Origin: Filobacillus milosensis
GTDB taxonomy: Bacteria > Bacillota > Bacilli > Bacillales > Alkalibacillaceae
Assembly (NCBI RefSeq): GCF_004402015.1
Contig: NZ_SOPW01000003.1
Span: 1-64,000 of the forward strand
DNA: 64,000 bases
Reading direction: 5' to 3'
The notes below the pieces were generated by a model. The model made no database searches. It was not told the DNA's origin and worked only from the letters and a program-made list of their open reading frames with translations. Of this stretch, positions 55,803 through 64,000 are shown piece by piece (position 1 is the first letter of the stretch; every line of letters starts with the position of its first letter). The position numbers and the translations under genes are program-made.

Positions 55803-56885
55803 GTGAATCAATCTTTTCGAACGCTAATTATCAATCCGGGATCAACATCAACGAAAATTGGTGTTTTTGAAAATGAATTAAGTATTTATGAAAAAACAAT
55901 TCGCCATGAAACGAGTGAGTTGGATAAATTTGATCAGCTGATGGATCAATTTAGCTTTCGTAAGCAAGTTATATTAGAGAGTTTAGATGAGGAAGGCTTC
56001 AACCTATCCAAATTTAATTCAGTCTGTGCCCGAGGTGGATTGCTTAGACCGATAAAAGGTGGCACCTATGCAGTTAATGAGGCGATGATCGAAGATTTGA
56101 AGGCTGGATATAATGGAGAACATGCATCAAATCTTGGTGGATTAATTGCTAATGAAATCGCTACTGATTTAAACATTCCAGCTTTCATTGTTGATCCGGT
56201 AGTTGTAGATGAAATGACAGATGTTGCAAAAATATCTGGCTTAAAGGAATTACCGAGAAAAAGCATTTTTCATGCACTAAATCAAAAAGCAGTTGCAAGA
56301 AAAGCGTGTGAAGAAATGAATAAACCATATGAACAAGCAAATTTAATTGTGTGTCATATGGGCGGTGGAATTACGGTCGGTGCTCATTCTGAAGGTAAAG
56401 TTATTGATGTAAATAACGGGTTAAATGGTGATGGACCATTTTCACCTGAGAGAGCGGGTACACTTCCGGCGGGGCAATTAGTAGAGTTATGTTTTTCAGG
56501 TGAACTAACAAAAAATGAAATCAAAAAAAAATTAGTTGGTCAAGGTGGCCTTGTCAATCACTTAGATACACACGATGCAGTTGAAGTAGAAAAAAGAATA
56601 GAAAATGGAGATTCACAAGCCGAATTAATCTATGACGCAATGGCTTACCAAATTGCAAAAGAAATTGGTTCGATCAGTGTAGTTTTAAAAGGTCAAGTTG
56701 ATGCAATTATATTAACTGGTGGAATTGCTTATGGTAAGAAGTTTGTAGCGAAAATCACAAATCATGTGGACTGGATATCCGATGTATTGGTTTATCCTGG
56801 AGAAAACGAGATGGAAGCGCTTGCAAAAGGTGCTTTAAGAGTATTATCAAAGCAAGAAGTGGTTAAAGAATATAAAGCTGAATAG
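55803..56885 (+). CDS. buk: Butyrate kinase
   Basis: 360 aa of the ASKHA acetate/butyrate kinase family: '[16 protein letters not shown]', '[36 protein letters not shown]' in part, and '[15 protein letters not shown]'. It takes phosphate from acyl phosphate to make ATP. Start GTG or the neighbouring codon with GGAGG upstream. Works after Ptb. Confidence 0.95.
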   Translation: MNQSFRTLIINPGSTSTKIGVFENELSIYEKTIRHETSELDKFDQLMDQFSFRKQVILESLDEEGFNLSKFNSVCARGGLLRPIKGGTYAVNEAMIEDLKAGYNGEHASNLGGLIANEIATDLNIPAFIVDPVVVDEMTDVAKISGLKELPRKSIFHALNQKAVARKACEEMNKPYEQANLIVCHMGGGITVGAHSEGKVIDVNNGLNGDGPFSPERAGTLPAGQLVELCFSGELTKNEIKKKLVGQGGLVNHLDTHDAVEVEKRIENGDSQAELIYDAMAYQIAKEIGSISVVLKGQVDAIILTGGIAYGKKFVAKITNHVDWISDVLVYPGENEMEALAKGALRVLSKQEVVKEYKAE

Positions 56886-56899
56886 AGAGGGGTTTGAAA

Positions 56900-58321
56900 A
56901 TGGCCTTAGAATATGATGTTGTTGTACTTGGTGGAGGTACTGGTGGTTATGTAGCTGCCATTAGAGCAAGCCAGCTAGGTTTAAAGACTGCAATCGTAGA
57001 AAAAGGAAATTTAGGTGGTACTTGCCTACATAACGGATGTATTCCATCAAAAGCATTATTACGAAGTGCAGAAGTATTTAAGCAGACAAAAGAAGCAGAG
57101 CAGTATGGTGTAATGACTGAGAATACATCGCTTAACTTTGTAAAAGTTCAAGAACGTAAACAAGCCATAATTGATCAATTACATATGGGCGTTCAAGGAT
57201 TAATGAAAAAAGGAAAAATTGATGTATTTGAAGGATTTGGCCGAATTTTAGGACCTAGTATTTTTTCACCTACAGCTGGAACAATTTCAGTAGAGCGTAA
57301 TGACGGTGAAGAAAATACAATTATCATTCCTAAAAATGTATTAATCGCAACTGGTTCAAGTCCAAAATCACTACCAGGCCTGGAGTTAGATGGCGAGATG
57401 GTTATGTCATCTGATCATGCTCTTCATATGGAGGAATTACCTAAATCAATTCTTATTGTTGGTGGCGGTGTTATTGGTATCGAGTGGGCTTCAATGCTCG
57501 CTGACTTTGGAGTGGAAGTGACAGTCTTAGAATACATGGATCGCATTTTACCTACTGAAGACGAAGCTGTATCAAAAGAAGTTAAGAGACTGATGAAGAA
57601 GAAAAAAGTTAAAATCGTAACAGGTGCAAAGGTATTACCTGATACGCTTAAAAAAGAAGGAAATGTAGAAATTCAAGCCGAATTAAAAGGTGAGAACAAA
57701 ACATATAAAGCTGATAAAATGTTAGTCTCAGTTGGACGTGCACCTAACGTTGACAATATCGGTTTAGAGAATACAGATATTGTTCTAGAAAAAGGTGCGA
57801 TTAAAACTAACGATTTCTACCAAACAAAAGAATCACACATATATGCTATTGGTGATGTAATTGGTGGTATGCAATTAGCTCACGTCGCTTCTCATGAAGG
57901 CATGGTTGCTATTGAACATATGGCTAATCAAAATCCTATGCCAATTAACTATAATCATATCCCAAGCTGTATTTACTCAAATCCTGAAATTGCTAGTGTA
58001 GGTTTAACTGAGCAACAAGCTAAAGACAAAGGCTATGATGTAAAGGTTGGTAAGTTTTCTTTCCAAGCTATTGGTAAAGCTTTAGTTCATGGTGAAAAAG
58101 ACGGGTTTGTGAAAATGATTGCAGATAAAGACACAGAAGATTTACTTGGTGTTCATATGGTTGGACCACACGTGACAGATATGATTTCTGAAGCTGGTTT
58201 AGCACAAGTATTAGATGCAACACCATGGGAAATCGCACATTCAATTCATCCGCACCCGACACTATCAGAAGTAATGGGTGAAGCAGCATTAGCTGTCGAT
58301 GGAAAACAAATACACGGATAA
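56900..58321 (+). CDS. lpdV: Dihydrolipoyl dehydrogenase of the BKD complex (E3)
   Basis: 473 aa from ATG 56900 (GAGAGGGG upstream); a TTG six bases earlier is too close to the site. FAD-binding GGGTGGYVAAIRA, redox disulfide GGTCLHNGCIPSKAL, NAD domain GGGVIGIEWASML and the C-terminal His-Glu pair (HPHPTLSE). It reoxidises dihydrolipoamide on the E2 subunit. Confidence 0.95.
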   Translation: MALEYDVVVLGGGTGGYVAAIRASQLGLKTAIVEKGNLGGTCLHNGCIPSKALLRSAEVFKQTKEAEQYGVMTENTSLNFVKVQERKQAIIDQLHMGVQGLMKKGKIDVFEGFGRILGPSIFSPTAGTISVERNDGEENTIIIPKNVLIATGSSPKSLPGLELDGEMVMSSDHALHMEELPKSILIVGGGVIGIEWASMLADFGVEVTVLEYMDRILPTEDEAVSKEVKRLMKKKKVKIVTGAKVLPDTLKKEGNVEIQAELKGENKTYKADKMLVSVGRAPNVDNIGLENTDIVLEKGAIKTNDFYQTKESHIYAIGDVIGGMQLAHVASHEGMVAIEHMANQNPMPINYNHIPSCIYSNPEIASVGLTEQQAKDKGYDVKVGKFSFQAIGKALVHGEKDGFVKMIADKDTEDLLGVHMVGPHVTDMISEAGLAQVLDATPWEIAHSIHPHPTLSEVMGEAALAVDGKQIHG

Positions 58322-58340
58322 TTTTAGGGGAGGTTAAATT

Positions 58341-59345
58341 ATGACTAAAAACCGTCATGAGGAATTAGGTTTAACTAATGAAGAAGTCATTGAAATGTAC
58401 CGCACCATGTTGATGGCTCGTAAGATTGACGAAAGAATGTGGTTACTTAACCGCGCAGGAAAAATACCATTTGTAATCTCGTGTCAAGGGCAGGAAGCAG
58501 CCCAAGTAGGAGCTTCTTTTGCGCTTAATCGTGAAAAGGACTACACAGCTCCTTATTACAGAGATATGGGAGTAGTTTTAGCTTTTGGTATGACACCGAG
58601 AGAACTATTTCTATCTGGCTTTGCTAAAGCTGAAGACCCTAACTCAGGTGGTCGTCAAATGCCAGGTCACTTTGGACAGAAGAAAAATCGTATTTTAACT
58701 GGTTCATCACCAGTTACAACACAGTTACCGCATGCAGTTGGAGTAGCTCTTGCAGGTAAAATGGAAAAGAAAGACTTTGTTTCTTTCGTTACTTTAGGTG
58801 AAGGTTCTTCAAACCAAGGTGATTTCCACGAAGGTTTAAACTTCGCAGGTGTTCATAAATTACCTGTTATTACAATGGTTGAGAACAATAAGTATGCTAT
58901 ATCAGTACCACTTGATCGACAAGTAGCTTCAGAGACAGTTGCAGATCGTGCGAAAAGTTATGGAATGCCAGGACACCAAGTTAATGGTAATGATCCTCTT
59001 GAAGTCTTTAAAGTAGTTAAAGAAGCAAGAGAGCGCGCTGTAAATGGCGAAGGTCCAACTCTAGTTGAAGCTGTAACGAACCGTTTAACGGCTCACTCGA
59101 GTGATGATGACCACACAGCTTATCGTGATAAAGAAGAAATTGAGGAAATGAAGAAGAATGACTGTGTTGTTTTATTCACTCAATACCTAAAAGATGCTGG
59201 TGTACTTACAGATGAAAAAGAAGAAGAAATGATTAAAGAAATTGATAAAGAAATTAATGAAGCGACTGATTATGCTGAAAATGCACCATATGCAGAAGCA
59301 GAGAGTGCCCTAAAGCATGTTTACGCTGAAGAGGGAGGGGAATAA
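58341..59345 (+). CDS. bkdAA: Branched-chain alpha-keto acid dehydrogenase E1 alpha
   Basis: 334 aa, TPP-dependent. The TPP motif is 'LGEGSSNQGDFHEGLNFAGVHKLPVITMVENN' (shown in part), and phosphorylation-loop-like 'THRLTAHSSDDD' type residues appear as NRLTAHSSDDDHTAY. With BkdAB it decarboxylates branched-chain keto acids. AGGGGAGG precedes the ATG. Confidence 0.95.
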   Translation: MTKNRHEELGLTNEEVIEMYRTMLMARKIDERMWLLNRAGKIPFVISCQGQEAAQVGASFALNREKDYTAPYYRDMGVVLAFGMTPRELFLSGFAKAEDPNSGGRQMPGHFGQKKNRILTGSSPVTTQLPHAVGVALAGKMEKKDFVSFVTLGEGSSNQGDFHEGLNFAGVHKLPVITMVENNKYAISVPLDRQVASETVADRAKSYGMPGHQVNGNDPLEVFKVVKEARERAVNGEGPTLVEAVTNRLTAHSSDDDHTAYRDKEEIEEMKKNDCVVLFTQYLKDAGVLTDEKEEEMIKEIDKEINEATDYAENAPYAEAESALKHVYAEEGGE

Positions 59346-59347
59346 TT

Positions 59348-60331
59348 ATGCCAGTTATGTCTTATATTCAAGCTGTTACTCTAGCGATGAAAGAAGAAAT
59401 GGAACGTGATGAAAAAGTATTTGTATTAGGAGAAGACGTCGGTAAAAAAGGTGGCGTATTCAAAGCCACAGATGGTCTTTATGATCAGTTTGGAGAAGAA
59501 CGTGTAATTGATACACCTCTTGCTGAATCAGCTATTGCTGGTGTTGGTATTGGTGCAGCAATGTATGGAATGCGTCCAATTGCAGAGATGCAATTCGCAG
59601 ACTTTATTATGCCAGCAGTCAATCAGATTATTTCTGAAGCAGCAAAAATTCGCTACCGTTCGAATAATGACTGGAGCTGCCCAATTACAATTCGTGCACC
59701 ATACGGTGGTGGCGTACACGGTGCGTTATACCACTCACAATCTGTTGAAGCAGTATTTGCCAATCAACCAGGATTGAAAATTGTTATGCCTTCTAACCCA
59801 TATGATGCAAAAGGATTGTTAAAGGCAGCCATTCGTGATGAAGATCCAGTCTTATTCTTTGAACATAAACGTGCGTATCGTTTACTTAAAGGTGAAGTAC
59901 CTGAAGATGATTATGTACTTCCAATTGGAAAAGCTGATGTTAAGCGTGAAGGTGATGACATTACAGTTATTACTTATGGCTTATGTGTTAACTTTGCTCT
60001 TCAAGCTGCTGAAAAGTTAGAAGAAGAAGGTATTTCAGCTCACATCTTAGATTTAAGAACGGTTTATCCATTAGACAAAGAAGCTATTATTGAAGCGGCT
60101 AAGAAAACAGGTAAAGTATTACTTGTTACAGAGGATAACAAAGAAGGAAGTATCATGAGTGAAGTAGCAGCAATTATTTCTGAGAACTGCTTATTTGATT
60201 TAGATTCTCCAGTTCAACGATTAGCTGGTCCAGATGTTCCGGCTATGCCTTACGCACCAACGATGGAGAAATTCTTTATGGTTAATCCAGACAAAGTTGA
60301 AGAAGCTATGCGTGACTTAGCAGAATTTTAA
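59348..60331 (+). CDS. bkdAB: Branched-chain alpha-keto acid dehydrogenase E1 beta
   Basis: 327 aa. Typical blocks: VFVLGEDVGKKGGVFKAT, ADFIMPAVNQIISEAAKIRYRS and 'VMPSNPYDAKGLLKAAIRDEDPV'. Forms the E1 heterotetramer with BkdAA. Two bp after bkdAA, with GAGGGAGGGG at the end of that gene as ribosome site. Confidence 0.95.
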   Translation: MPVMSYIQAVTLAMKEEMERDEKVFVLGEDVGKKGGVFKATDGLYDQFGEERVIDTPLAESAIAGVGIGAAMYGMRPIAEMQFADFIMPAVNQIISEAAKIRYRSNNDWSCPITIRAPYGGGVHGALYHSQSVEAVFANQPGLKIVMPSNPYDAKGLLKAAIRDEDPVLFFEHKRAYRLLKGEVPEDDYVLPIGKADVKREGDDITVITYGLCVNFALQAAEKLEEEGISAHILDLRTVYPLDKEAIIEAAKKTGKVLLVTEDNKEGSIMSEVAAIISENCLFDLDSPVQRLAGPDVPAMPYAPTMEKFFMVNPDKVEEAMRDLAEF

Positions 60332-60357
60332 TTGACTGATAAAGGAGGTTAAGAGAT

Positions 60358-61635
60358 ATGAGCGTTGAAAAAATCACAATGCCCCAACTAGGTGAAAGTG
60401 TAACAGAAGGTACAATTAGTTCTTGGTTAGTCGGTGTCGGTGACCAAGTTAATAAATATGATCCAATTGCAGAAGTAATGACGGATAAAGTTAATGCCGA
60501 AGTTCCATCGTCTTTTACTGGAACGATAAAAGAATTAGTGGCTAACGAAGGCGATACAATTGAAGTCGGAGAACTTATTTGCTACATCGAAGTAGAAGGT
60601 GGAGCGAGTGAGGAAGCAACTGAATCCGATGAAAAAGACGATTCTTCAAATGAACAACAAGAAGAGCAGGCTGAACAGAAAGATCAATCAATGAAGAAAC
60701 GTTATTCACCTGCTGTATTAAGGTTAGCTCAGGAAAATGATATTGACTTAAATGAAGTCGAGGGTTCTGGCCGTGGCGGAAGAATTACTCGTAAAGATTT
60801 AGAAAAAATCATTGAATCAGGTAATATTCCGCAAGCTGATTCAGCACCTAAGGCTGAAGAAACAAAGCAGCCATCACAACCTAAAGCAGCACCATCTCAA
60901 CCACAAGCTCCTGCAGAAACGCAAACTGCAGAAGCAGGTGATGTAGAAATTCCAGTTACAGGTGTTAGAAAAGCCATTGCACAAAATATGGTTAAATCAA
61001 CGACTGAAATACCACATGCTTGGATGATGGTAGAAGTTGATGTAACTGACCTTGTTAATTTACGAGATGAATTAAAAGTAGACTTCAAACGAAAAGAAGG
61101 CTTCTCGTTAACTTACTTTGCATTCTTTGTTAAAGCTGTGGCACAAGCTCTTAAAGAGTTCCCAGAGTTAAACAGTATGTGGGGTGGCGATAAGATCATT
61201 CAGAAGAAAGACATTAACTTATCAATCGCTGTTGCCAATGAAAATCAATTGTTTGTTCCTGTTATCAAAAATGCAGATGAGAAGAGCATTAAAGGAATTG
61301 CAAAAGATATCGTTGAATTGGCTAATAAGGCTAAAAACGGTAAATTAACAAATGATGATATGCAAGGTGGTACATTTACTGTCAACAACACTGGTTCATT
61401 TGGTTCGGTTCAGTCTATGGGAGTTATTAATCACCCTCAAGCTGCGATATTACAAGTTGAATCTATTGTTAAGAAACCTGTTTATATGAACGGTATGTTT
61501 GCAGCGAGAGATATGGTTAACTTATGTCTATCATTAGATCACCGTATCTTAGATGGTTTAGTATGTGGTAACTTCATGCAGCGTGTTAAAGAAATTTTAG
61601 AGAACATGTCTAAAGACAACACGTCTGTTTATTAA
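60358..61635 (+). CDS. bkdB: Branched-chain alpha-keto acid dehydrogenase E2 (acyltransferase)
   Basis: 425 aa. Lipoyl domain (1-80; lipoyl Lys44 in MTDKVNAE), an acidic linker, the E3-binding domain (about 118-155), a Pro/Ala linker and the catalytic domain ending LSLDHRILDGLVCG with the active His. It passes the acyl group to CoA. Products prime branched-chain fatty acids. Last gene of the operon. Confidence 0.95.
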   Translation: MSVEKITMPQLGESVTEGTISSWLVGVGDQVNKYDPIAEVMTDKVNAEVPSSFTGTIKELVANEGDTIEVGELICYIEVEGGASEEATESDEKDDSSNEQQEEQAEQKDQSMKKRYSPAVLRLAQENDIDLNEVEGSGRGGRITRKDLEKIIESGNIPQADSAPKAEETKQPSQPKAAPSQPQAPAETQTAEAGDVEIPVTGVRKAIAQNMVKSTTEIPHAWMMVEVDVTDLVNLRDELKVDFKRKEGFSLTYFAFFVKAVAQALKEFPELNSMWGGDKIIQKKDINLSIAVANENQLFVPVIKNADEKSIKGIAKDIVELANKAKNGKLTNDDMQGGTFTVNNTGSFGSVQSMGVINHPQAAILQVESIVKKPVYMNGMFAARDMVNLCLSLDHRILDGLVCGNFMQRVKEILENMSKDNTSVY

Positions 61636-61645
61636 TTGTTAAATT

Positions 61646-61685
61646 TAAAAAAGTAGATGGTTGCATCACGCCATCTACTTTTTCA
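61646..61685 (+). terminator. Terminator of the bkd operon
   Basis: AAAAAGTAGATGG and CCATCTACTTTTT form a 13-bp stem with a 10-nt loop. Confidence 0.9.
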
Positions 61686-61824
61686 CTTATTATTTAAAAA
61701 TTTTAATACATAGAAAACGAGCATGTATAAAGTAAATAATAGTGGCAATATAATTGAAAGAGCACTATAAAATTGATAGGATATTAATGTATACTTAAAT
61801 ATTTGAAAAAAGGAGCCATTTAAA

Positions 61825-62256
61825 ATGGATTTTAACATTTATATGCAAGATTTTGTTAACCAGGCAAGAACTGAAATTACAGAAGCTGGTTTTGAATCAT
61901 TAACAACACCTGAGGAAGTAGATGCAGCTCTTGCAAAAGAAGGTACAACACTTGTAATGATTAACTCAACTTGTGGTTGTGCAGGTGGCGTTGCTCGTCC
62001 AGCAGCAGCTAATGCTGTTCATCATGATCATAGACCTGATCATCTTGTAACTGTTTTTGCAGGGCAAGATCGTGAAGCTACTGAGAGAGCGAGAGAGTAT
62101 TTCGAAGGTTACCCACCATCTTCTCCTTCTTTCGCATTATTAAAAGACGGTAAAATTCAAAAAATGGTGGAGCGTCATGAAATCGAATCTTCAACACCAA
62201 TGGAAGTAGTACAACAACTACAATCTTTATTTGATGAGTATTGTGAAGAATACTAA
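61825..62256 (+). CDS. brxB: Bacilliredoxin BrxB (YqiW/YphP family)
   Basis: 143 aa of the DUF1094 thioredoxin-like family. The active site is Cys-Gly-Cys in [13 protein letters not shown] (about residues 53-55). It removes bacillithiol from S-bacillithiolated proteins after oxidative stress. AAAGGAG precedes the ATG. Position next to the bkd operon fits B. subtilis yqiW. Confidence 0.93.
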   Translation: MDFNIYMQDFVNQARTEITEAGFESLTTPEEVDAALAKEGTTLVMINSTCGCAGGVARPAAANAVHHDHRPDHLVTVFAGQDREATERAREYFEGYPPSSPSFALLKDGKIQKMVERHEIESSTPMEVVQQLQSLFDEYCEEY

Positions 62257-62264
62257 GTGTAGAT

Positions 62265-62293
62265 AAAGGTGGTTATTAACCACCTTTTTTCTT
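62265..62293 (+). terminator. Terminator after brxB
   Basis: AAAGGTGGTT and AACCACCTTT pair around ATT, followed by TTTCTTTT. Confidence 0.85.
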
Positions 62294-62350
62294 TTGTCTT
62301 TTTTACAGATAAGATATAGTAATGATAGAAACTAAGAAAGAGGCTGAATT

Positions 62351-63304
62351 ATGTTTAAGATTGGTTCAAGGACCATAAAAACAGCAATCGGTGCTCCCGT
62401 ATCCATATTTATTGCTCAACTGATTGGTTTAGATAACTTTATTTCGGCAGCAATCTTAACAATTCTTTGTATCCAGGTGACAAGGAGACGTTCCATTCTA
62501 AGTGCTTGGTACCGTTTTTATGCATGTTTAATAGGAATTGTTGTATCCGGAGCAACGTTTGAATTGGTAGGGTATATGCCTGTAGCTGTTGGAATTGTCT
62601 TAATTATATTTATTCCGATCACAGTAAAATTGAAAATTACTGAAGGTGTAGTGACGAGTTCAGTAATTATTTTACACATTTACGGGGCTGGCCAATTAAC
62701 CACGGGTGTTGTGATTAATGAAATAATATTATTGGTCGTAGGTTTAGGTGTTGCTTTATTCTTAAACCTGTATATGCCAAGCCTGGAATCAGATCTTGGA
62801 GAAGTACAAAATGAAATTGAAGAAAATTTCTCAAAAATATTGGAAGAAATTGCTCACTTTCTAAAAACGGGGGAACATTCTTGGACAGGTGCTGAATTTA
62901 CTAAAGTAGCACAATTACTTGATCATGCTAACAATTTGGCATCTAGAGATGTCGAAAACCATTTATTAAGAAGTCATCATCCTTATTATCATTATTTTCA
63001 TATGCGTCAAAAGCAGTTTGAAGTATTGGAACGAATGTTACCATTAATCAGTCGCATTCATGCTACAAAAGATGAGTATGACTATATAGGTGAATTGTTT
63101 CAAGACTTATCAGATCATGTTCAACCTCAAAACACGGCTGTTAAATATCTAGAGAAACTTCAAAATATACGAAAAGAATTTAATAAAGAAGAACTTCCTA
63201 ACGACCGAAAAACCTTTGAAGAACGTGCGAACCTATATTTATTATTAAATGAAATTGAACAATATTTGATTTTAAAAAGATCATATAAGAAAAGTGATAT
63301 TTAA
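62351..63304 (+). CDS. yqjA: Aromatic acid exporter family protein YqjA (ArAE_1)
   Basis: 317 aa. About five membrane helices in residues 10-145 (FUSC/ArAE type) are followed by a helical cytoplasmic domain of about 165 residues. Family members export organic acids, but the substrate of YqjA is not established. GAGGC precedes the ATG. Neighbour order brxB-yqjA matches B. subtilis. Confidence 0.87.
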   Translation: MFKIGSRTIKTAIGAPVSIFIAQLIGLDNFISAAILTILCIQVTRRRSILSAWYRFYACLIGIVVSGATFELVGYMPVAVGIVLIIFIPITVKLKITEGVVTSSVIILHIYGAGQLTTGVVINEIILLVVGLGVALFLNLYMPSLESDLGEVQNEIEENFSKILEEIAHFLKTGEHSWTGAEFTKVAQLLDHANNLASRDVENHLLRSHHPYYHYFHMRQKQFEVLERMLPLISRIHATKDEYDYIGELFQDLSDHVQPQNTAVKYLEKLQNIRKEFNKEELPNDRKTFEERANLYLLLNEIEQYLILKRSYKKSDI

Positions 63305-63310
63305 TAAATT

Positions 63311-63350
63311 TAACTACAAAATTGTTATAACAATTTTGTAGTTTTTTTGT
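63311..63350 (+). terminator. Terminator after yqjA
   Basis: AACTACAAAATTGTT and AACAATTTTGTAGTT form a long perfect stem with a short loop, followed by TTTTTT. Confidence 0.9.
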
Positions 63351-63645
63351 TCTAAATGTCTATTTTATAATTAACAAGTTTTACATATATAGGTTGGATA
63401 TTTATGTTAATATGAAAAAGGAATATACATAATATAACGCCTACAAATAATTGGTTCAAAGCTTTAAATTTTAAATTGCTTGTTTCTAGATTAAATAAAG
63501 TTAAGCTTGTTTTATGAAGTGGATATCTATTAAACTATTATTTTTTTATAATCAATAAGCTCTTAATAGAACAGGAAATATCACTAATAAAAAGGTAACT
63601 CTAGTCATTAGATGGCTATTTTACATAGAAAAGGAAGTAAACTGT
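63351..63645 (+). other. AT-rich intergenic stretch, no gene seen
   Basis: 295 bp, very A+T rich. No ORF or RNA fold is convincing. It should contain the promoter of the next gene; AAGGAAG at its end is the ribosome site. Confidence 0.55.
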
Positions 63646-64000
63646 ATGGTATATAGTAATGTGGTGACAATTATAGCTACTATTGTGGCATGGCTTATTA
63701 TTGGTGGCTTAGTCTTAATTAAACATAAAAAACTGCAAGATAAACCGAAACTATGGAAAGTCATTTTAATTGTAATAGTTGGAATGTTTTCTTTCACTAT
63801 TAATTTAAACTTTCAAGGTGTTTCAATGCGCATTCCTATTTTGCCGTTAGGTGTTTTGTTATTAATGTTTGCTTTTAGAAATAAAGGTGAAAGTTGGCAA
63901 AAATATCGAATTTATGCATGGATTGGTTTTCTCGGTCAGTTTATTTTTATTTTAACTTCCCTGCTAACTATTCCGGTTAATTCAGTTCTTTATCCAGAAG
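63646..64000 (+). CDS. Membrane protein, unknown, cut by window end
   Basis: At least 118 codons, open to the window edge. It starts MVYSNVVTIIATIVAWLIIG with AAGGAAG 8 nt upstream. Three to four hydrophobic helices are visible (about 5-23, 39-55, 63-79 and 95-112), with a 'FRNKGESWQKYR' basic loop. I do not recognise the family, and the C-terminal part is missing. Confidence 0.75.
   Translation, partial: MVYSNVVTIIATIVAWLIIGGLVLIKHKKLQDKPKLWKVILIVIVGMFSFTINLNFQGVSMRIPILPLGVLLLMFAFRNKGESWQKYRIYAWIGFLGQFIFILTSLLTIPVNSVLYPE

Noticed and set aside
1-64000. CRISPR arrays, prophage or defence islands
   Set aside because: No regularly spaced repeats, phage genes or defence-type genes were found; almost all genes are syntenic housekeeping genes.

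Overview
The window is from an endospore-forming, competence-gene-bearing, AT-rich Firmicute of the family Bacillaceae. It carries the spoIIIA operon, spoIVB and spo0A, a seven-gene comG operon, a bkd operon for branched-chain keto acids, and long stretches in the same order as the Bacillus subtilis yqg-yqh-yqi-yqj region. Two features point towards the extremophilic or halo-alkaliphilic relatives (Alkalihalobacillus/Halobacillus/Virgibacillus-like lineages) rather than B. subtilis itself. One is an OLE RNA with its partner gene oapA between ispA and dxs. The other is a class II (B12-dependent) ribonucleotide reductase.

Layout. 1-190: a transposase tail and a strong hairpin. 0.27-9.1 kb: the yqg block (yqgN, rpmG, two small membrane proteins, gluP, yqgQ, an LTA-synthase-family gene, a FetAB-type ABC transporter, yqgW, yqgX, yqgY) and a tRNA-Gln. 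9.1-13.0 kb: comGA-GG on the minus strand, divergent from aroK. 13.8-17.1 kb: a GNAT acetyltransferase and the yqhG/yqhH pair. 17.1-21.4 kb: a tandem glycine riboswitch controlling gcvT-gcvPA-gcvPB. 21.4-25 kb: yqhL and nrdJ, the latter split by an ORF-less group I intron. 25-29.2 kb: yqhO, yqhP, yqhR, aroQ, yqhT, efp. 29.2-36.9 kb: spoIIIAA-AH under a sigma-E-like promoter, then accB-accC-yqhY. 36.9-37.25 kb: a long hairpin and an intergenic repeat. 37.4-47.4 kb: nusB, folD, xseA, xseB, ispA, OLE RNA, oapA, dxs, tlyA-like, ahrC, recN. 47.6-49.7 kb: spoIVB and spo0A. 49.9-51.5 kb: aspartokinase and yqzF. 51.6-61.7 kb: bkdR, ptb, bcd, buk, lpdV, bkdAA, bkdAB, bkdB. 61.8-64 kb: brxB, yqjA and an incomplete membrane-protein gene.

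How the genes work together. Glycine cleavage feeds one-carbon units to folate enzymes also present here (5-formyl-THF cyclo-ligase, FolD). AccB/AccC start fatty acid synthesis, and the bkd operon makes branched-chain acyl-CoA primers and recovers ATP through Ptb/Buk. IspA and Dxs belong to isoprenoid synthesis, with the OLE ribonucleoprotein genes embedded between them. Spo0A, SpoIVB and SpoIIIA cover early and middle sporulation.

The most unusual items are the OLE RNA/OapA locus, the group I intron inside nrdJ with visible P1 and P10 pairings, a BkdR whose AAA+ domain lacks the sigma-54-contacting GAFTGA motif, and an intergenic repeat before nusB. No CRISPR array, prophage or defence island was seen.
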